Of a stretch of DNA of 64,000 bases, positions 61,421 to 64,000 are shown piece by piece. The DNA lies in the NCBI GenBank assembly GCA_028712895.1, contig JAQTPL010000003.1:17332-81331 (forward strand), written 5' to 3'. The translations under genes were made by a program, and so were the position numbers. Under the pieces are notes generated by a model. That model had not been told where the DNA came from. It made no database searches and was given only the letters and a program-made list of their open reading frames with translations. Each line of letters starts with the position of its first letter. Positions within the stretch are counted from its first letter, which is position 1. Source of the stretch: a bacterium (GTDB taxonomy: Bacteria; CAYTYR01; UBA6262).

Positions 61421-64000
61421 TAGCGACTGTAAATTATCTGCCAATTTTTGCTTATTCCCTTTAATTTCCATTGCTTTCCCTTTGACCCGGTCTATTTCCG
61501 CTAGAGGCGCCTTACGCATGAATTCTTTGTTGTTGAGTTTTACTTCCACTTTTTTAAGTTCTTCACCCAGCCGGGCAATTTCTTTTTCCAGGCGTTGCTG
61601 TTCCTTACTGACATCAATAATATCGGCCAGGGGAATATATATTTCCATGCCGGCGACTACCGCTGTGGCTGCGCTTGACGGTTTGGCTGTATCTCCTCCC
61701 AAACTCAGAGTTTCAAGCCTCGCCAGCGAAGAAAGGTATTGTATATTGCCGGCCAGTATTTCCTTTTGCACGCCGGAAACTTTGATCAAAGCCTTGATCT
61801 TCTGGGCAGGATTTATCCGCATTTCGCCGCGGATATTACGGATAGCAGACACAGTATCCATCACCAGGCTCATCCTGGAGATAGCTTGTTCATCGATATA
61901 TTTTTTATCTGCTTCCGGCCACTTCTGTGTCATTATGCTTTCTTTTCCCAGCGACCAGCTACTAGCGACCAGCGACTGCTTATTCTGCCATATCTCTTCG
62001 GTAATAAAGGGCATCAAAGGATGCAATAGTTTCAGGATACCGTCTAAAACATAGATCAATACAGCTTGGGCGATCTTCTTCGTTTCCGGTTCTTCCTCTA
62101 TATAGAGCCTGGATTTAACTACTTCCAAGTACCAGTCGCAGTATTTACTCCAGGTAAACTCATAGAGCAAACGCGAGGCTTGGCTAACATCATAATTCTC
62201 CAGAGCCTCATTAACCGCGCCAATTAATTTCTGGAATTCGCTTAAGATCCATTTATCTGATAGCTCCAAATGGGCAGCAACTATATTATCTAAACTGACA
62301 AAAGTGCCTTCTTTCAGGTTCATTAAGACAAAACGTGACGCATTCCAGAGCTTATTGCAAAAATATCGCGCTGCCTGGAAAGATTCATTCCCCAGCTGCA
62401 GGTCACGGCCCCGGATACCGTTATAAGCGAGGGTAAAACGCACAGCGTCTACGCCAAATTGCGCGCTAATGTCCAATGGATCAATGACATTCCCCAGGGA
62501 TTTGCTCATTTTTTTACCATGGCTGTCGCGTACAATACCATGTATAAAGATATCACTGAATGGAGTCTTGCCCATCAAAGTCAAGCCCATCATGATCATG
62601 CGGGCGACCCAAAGATAGATGATCTCATGGCCAGTCACCAGGACAGCTGTCGGATAAAAATAATCCAGGTCAGGATTTTTTGTTGGCCAGCCCAAGGTAG
62701 AGAACGGCCACAAGGCACTGGAAAACCAGGTATCCAGCACATCAGGATCCTGAACTAGCTCTGTACCACCGCACCTAGGACACTTTTCCGGTGGATTAAT
62801 ACCTACATAATCTGGTTTGATGCCGGATCGTAATATATAGTTATCTTTGCTGTCATCTTTAAAAATAATCTTATCTTTATTACATTTTAAGCAATACCAG
62901 GCAGGAATACGATGTCCCCACCAGATCTGCCGGGATAGGCACCAGTCATGCAGATTTTTCATCCAGAGCAAATATGGCTTCGCCCAATTGTCCGGAACAA
63001 ACTTGGTCTTTCCTTCCTCTACGACTTTCAGGCCAGCATCAGCCATTTCCCTGGTTTTCAAATACCATTGTTCGCTGACCAGCGGTTCTGTGGCGCTATT
63101 GCAGCGATAGCAACGGGTAATAGGTAATGTATAATCTTCTTCCTTCTGCAGGAACTCTTTAGCCTTGAGATCAGCCACGACTTTCTCCCTGGCTTTATAC
63201 CGGTCCTGGCCGATATATTCTTTGACCTCAGACTGGGAGATAACCCGGCCGTTCGTATCTACCTCAGCCTGAGGGGTAATTTTACCTTCTTTGTCTATGA
63301 CTTGGATCGAGGCCAAATTATGGCGCTTGGCTATTTCCCAGTCATTGGGATCATGAGCCGGAGTCACCTTGACTGCGCCAGTACCAAAACTCATCTCTAC
63401 CACATCGTCAGCTACCACTGGTATTTCCCTGTTCACCAGGGGTAAGACTAGCACTTTACCGATCAAATCCTTATATCGTTCATCTTGAGGATTGACTGCG
63501 ACAGCCGTGTCCCCCAGCATTGTTTCAGGCCTAGTGGTGGCGACAACTATATAGTCGCGAGTCTCGGGTCCGCGAGTCTGCGGGTCAGAGGTTTTTAAGA
63601 AATACTTTATATACCAGAGATGGCCTTTTTCTTGTTCGTGTTCCACTTCACTTTCATTAAGCGCAGTGCCGCATCGCGGGCACCAGTCTACAATATGCTC
63701 GCCGCGATAGATCCAGCCTTTGGCAAACAGTTGGCTGAAAGCAGTCCTGACAGCTAGTGAACATTGCTCATCCATGGTAAAACGGGTGCGTTCCCAATCG
63801 CAGGAACAGCCAAGTATCTGTAACTGCTTTAATATTGTATCCCCGGTTTCCTGGCGCCACTTCCACATTTTTTCCAGAAACTTTTCCCGACCCAGGTCAA
63901 AGCGGGTCTTACCTTCCTGTTTGAGCAGTTTCTCTACCACATTCTGGGTAGCAATACCGCCATGGTCTGTCCCCGGGATCCAACAGATCGGAAGACCGTC
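61415..64000 (-). CDS. valS: Valine-tRNA ligase, N-terminus beyond window
   Basis: The frame stays open to base 64000, reading DGLPICWIPGTDHGGIATQN into the first visible Met, so the HIGH-motif end lies outside. Visible are RIPAWYCLKCNKD, CPRCGGTELVQDPDVLDTWFSSALWP, the editing-domain VVATTRPETMLGDTAVAVNP, KMSKSLGNVIDPLD (KMSKS), the anticodon-binding helices and the C-terminal coiled coil (LEKEIARLGEELKKVEVKLNNKEF). Two in-frame additions coincide with intergenic repeat words: SDPQTRGPETRD (63553-63589) before the editing motif and SLVASSWSL (61949-61980) near the anticodon domain. The last residues overlap repeat family E. Confidence 0.95.
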   Translation of the reverse strand, partial: DGLPICWIPGTDHGGIATQNVVEKLLKQEGKTRFDLGREKFLEKMWKWRQETGDTILKQLQILGCSCDWERTRFTMDEQCSLAVRTAFSQLFAKGWIYRGEHIVDWCPRCGTALNESEVEHEQEKGHLWYIKYFLKTSDPQTRGPETRDYIVVATTRPETMLGDTAVAVNPQDERYKDLIGKVLVLPLVNREIPVVADDVVEMSFGTGAVKVTPAHDPNDWEIAKRHNLASIQVIDKEGKITPQAEVDTNGRVISQSEVKEYIGQDRYKAREKVVADLKAKEFLQKEEDYTLPITRCYRCNSATEPLVSEQWYLKTREMADAGLKVVEEGKTKFVPDNWAKPYLLWMKNLHDWCLSRQIWWGHRIPAWYCLKCNKDKIIFKDDSKDNYILRSGIKPDYVGINPPEKCPRCGGTELVQDPDVLDTWFSSALWPFSTLGWPTKNPDLDYFYPTAVLVTGHEIIYLWVARMIMMGLTLMGKTPFSDIFIHGIVRDSHGKKMSKSLGNVIDPLDISAQFGVDAVRFTLAYNGIRGRDLQLGNESFQAARYFCNKLWNASRFVLMNLKEGTFVSLDNIVAAHLELSDKWILSEFQKLIGAVNEALENYDVSQASRLLYEFTWSKYCDWYLEVVKSRLYIEEEPETKKIAQAVLIYVLDGILKLLHPLMPFITEEIWQNKQSLVASSWSLGKESIMTQKWPEADKKYIDEQAISRMSLVMDTVSAIRNIRGEMRINPAQKIKALIKVSGVQKEILAGNIQYLSSLARLETLSLGGDTAKPSSAATAVVAGMEIYIPLADIIDVSKEQQRLEKEIARLGEELKKVEVKLNNKEFMRKAPLAEIDRVKGKAMEIKGNKQKLADNLQSLS
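61949..61980. repeat. Repeat word inside valS (CAGCGACCAGC type)
   Basis: CAGCGACCAGCTACTAGCGA plus CCAGCGACTGCT is a reiterated GCGACCA word that encodes SLVASSWSLG-like residues between EEIWQNK and KESIMTQKWP, where other ValRS have only a short link. No second arm is seen here. Confidence 0.55.
63553..63589. repeat. Family A repeat arm inside valS
   Basis: AGTCGCGAGTCTCGGGTCCG plus CGAGTCTGCGGGTC matches the words of the intergenic repeats at 539-565 and 42071-42105. It adds about 12 residues (SDPQTRGPETRD) in frame just before the editing motif VVATTRPETM. Confidence 0.68.

Noticed and set aside
63985-64000. The last 16 bases resemble an Illumina adapter (one mismatch).
   Set aside because: The complementary strand continues the valS frame as DGLPICWIPGTDHGG, the expected sequence before the first visible Met, so it is read as real coding sequence. 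Only the bases beyond the window could settle it.

Overview
The window looks like a piece of an uncultivated, two-membrane (Gram-negative-type) bacterium from one of the candidate phyla. Evidence for an outer membrane is a complete secretin-based type II secretion operon, a PorV-type outer-membrane barrel and an FtsX/EnvC/CtpA envelope set. CsaB next to a DUF5693-type membrane protein and many secreted multidomain glycosidases are common in such lineages. I cannot name the phylum from sequence alone. There is no rRNA, transposase, integrase or CRISPR array.

Layout. (A) 1-9.7 kb, minus strand: a LacI-family regulator with its own promoter and probable operator, followed by two pilin-like proteins, a 1489-residue GH2-type glycosidase, a secreted CBM9/DOMON-like protein, a sugar-binding lipoprotein and a second CBM9-like protein cut by the window edge. 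This reads as a polysaccharide-use operon. (B) 9.8-15.4 kb, minus: a subtilisin-like protease with a C-terminal sorting-type domain, a PorV-like barrel, a six-hairpin glycosidase-like protein and a 44-residue secreted peptide, all behind two tandem c-di-GMP-I (GEMM) riboswitches, each with its own terminator. (C) 15.4-25.9 kb, minus: a type II secretion/type IV pilus hybrid operon, gspE-F-G-H-I-J-K, a pilM-pilN fusion, pilO, pilP/gspC and gspD. (D) 26-34.6 kb, minus: a GT-C/TPR membrane protein, a tail-fibre-like exported protein and a 1904-residue exported glycosidase with calcium-binding, BACON-like and FG-GAP repeats, behind a long attenuator-like leader. (E) 35.1-41.1 kb, plus strand: two membrane HD-GYP proteins around a PilZ domain fused to a PLP-dependent alpha-oxoamine synthase. 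(F) 41-56 kb, minus: tsaD, polysaccharide deacetylase-like protein, ctpA, envC, ftsX, csaB, DUF5693, glgA, galT and two O-antigen-ligase/TPR proteins. (G) 56-64 kb: tRNA-Thr, a PAS/HD-GYP protein, tRNA-Pro inside a repeat cluster with a GIY-YIG gene, rdgB, a V4R-like protein, a likely 6S RNA, rph and the 3' part of valS.

Two themes run through the window. The first is c-di-GMP: three HD-GYP proteins, one PilZ protein and two GEMM riboswitches lie within 45 kb, next to a secretion system and its likely exoproteins, which suggests that secretion or surface attachment responds to this messenger. The second is a set of intergenic imperfect inverted repeats built from short reiterated words. There are several unrelated sequence families with one shared architecture, and they sit between genes, overlap stop codons and enter the valS reading frame. 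I regard the PilZ-oxoamine synthase module, the tandem riboswitches and the word-repeat hairpins as the best candidates for something undescribed.
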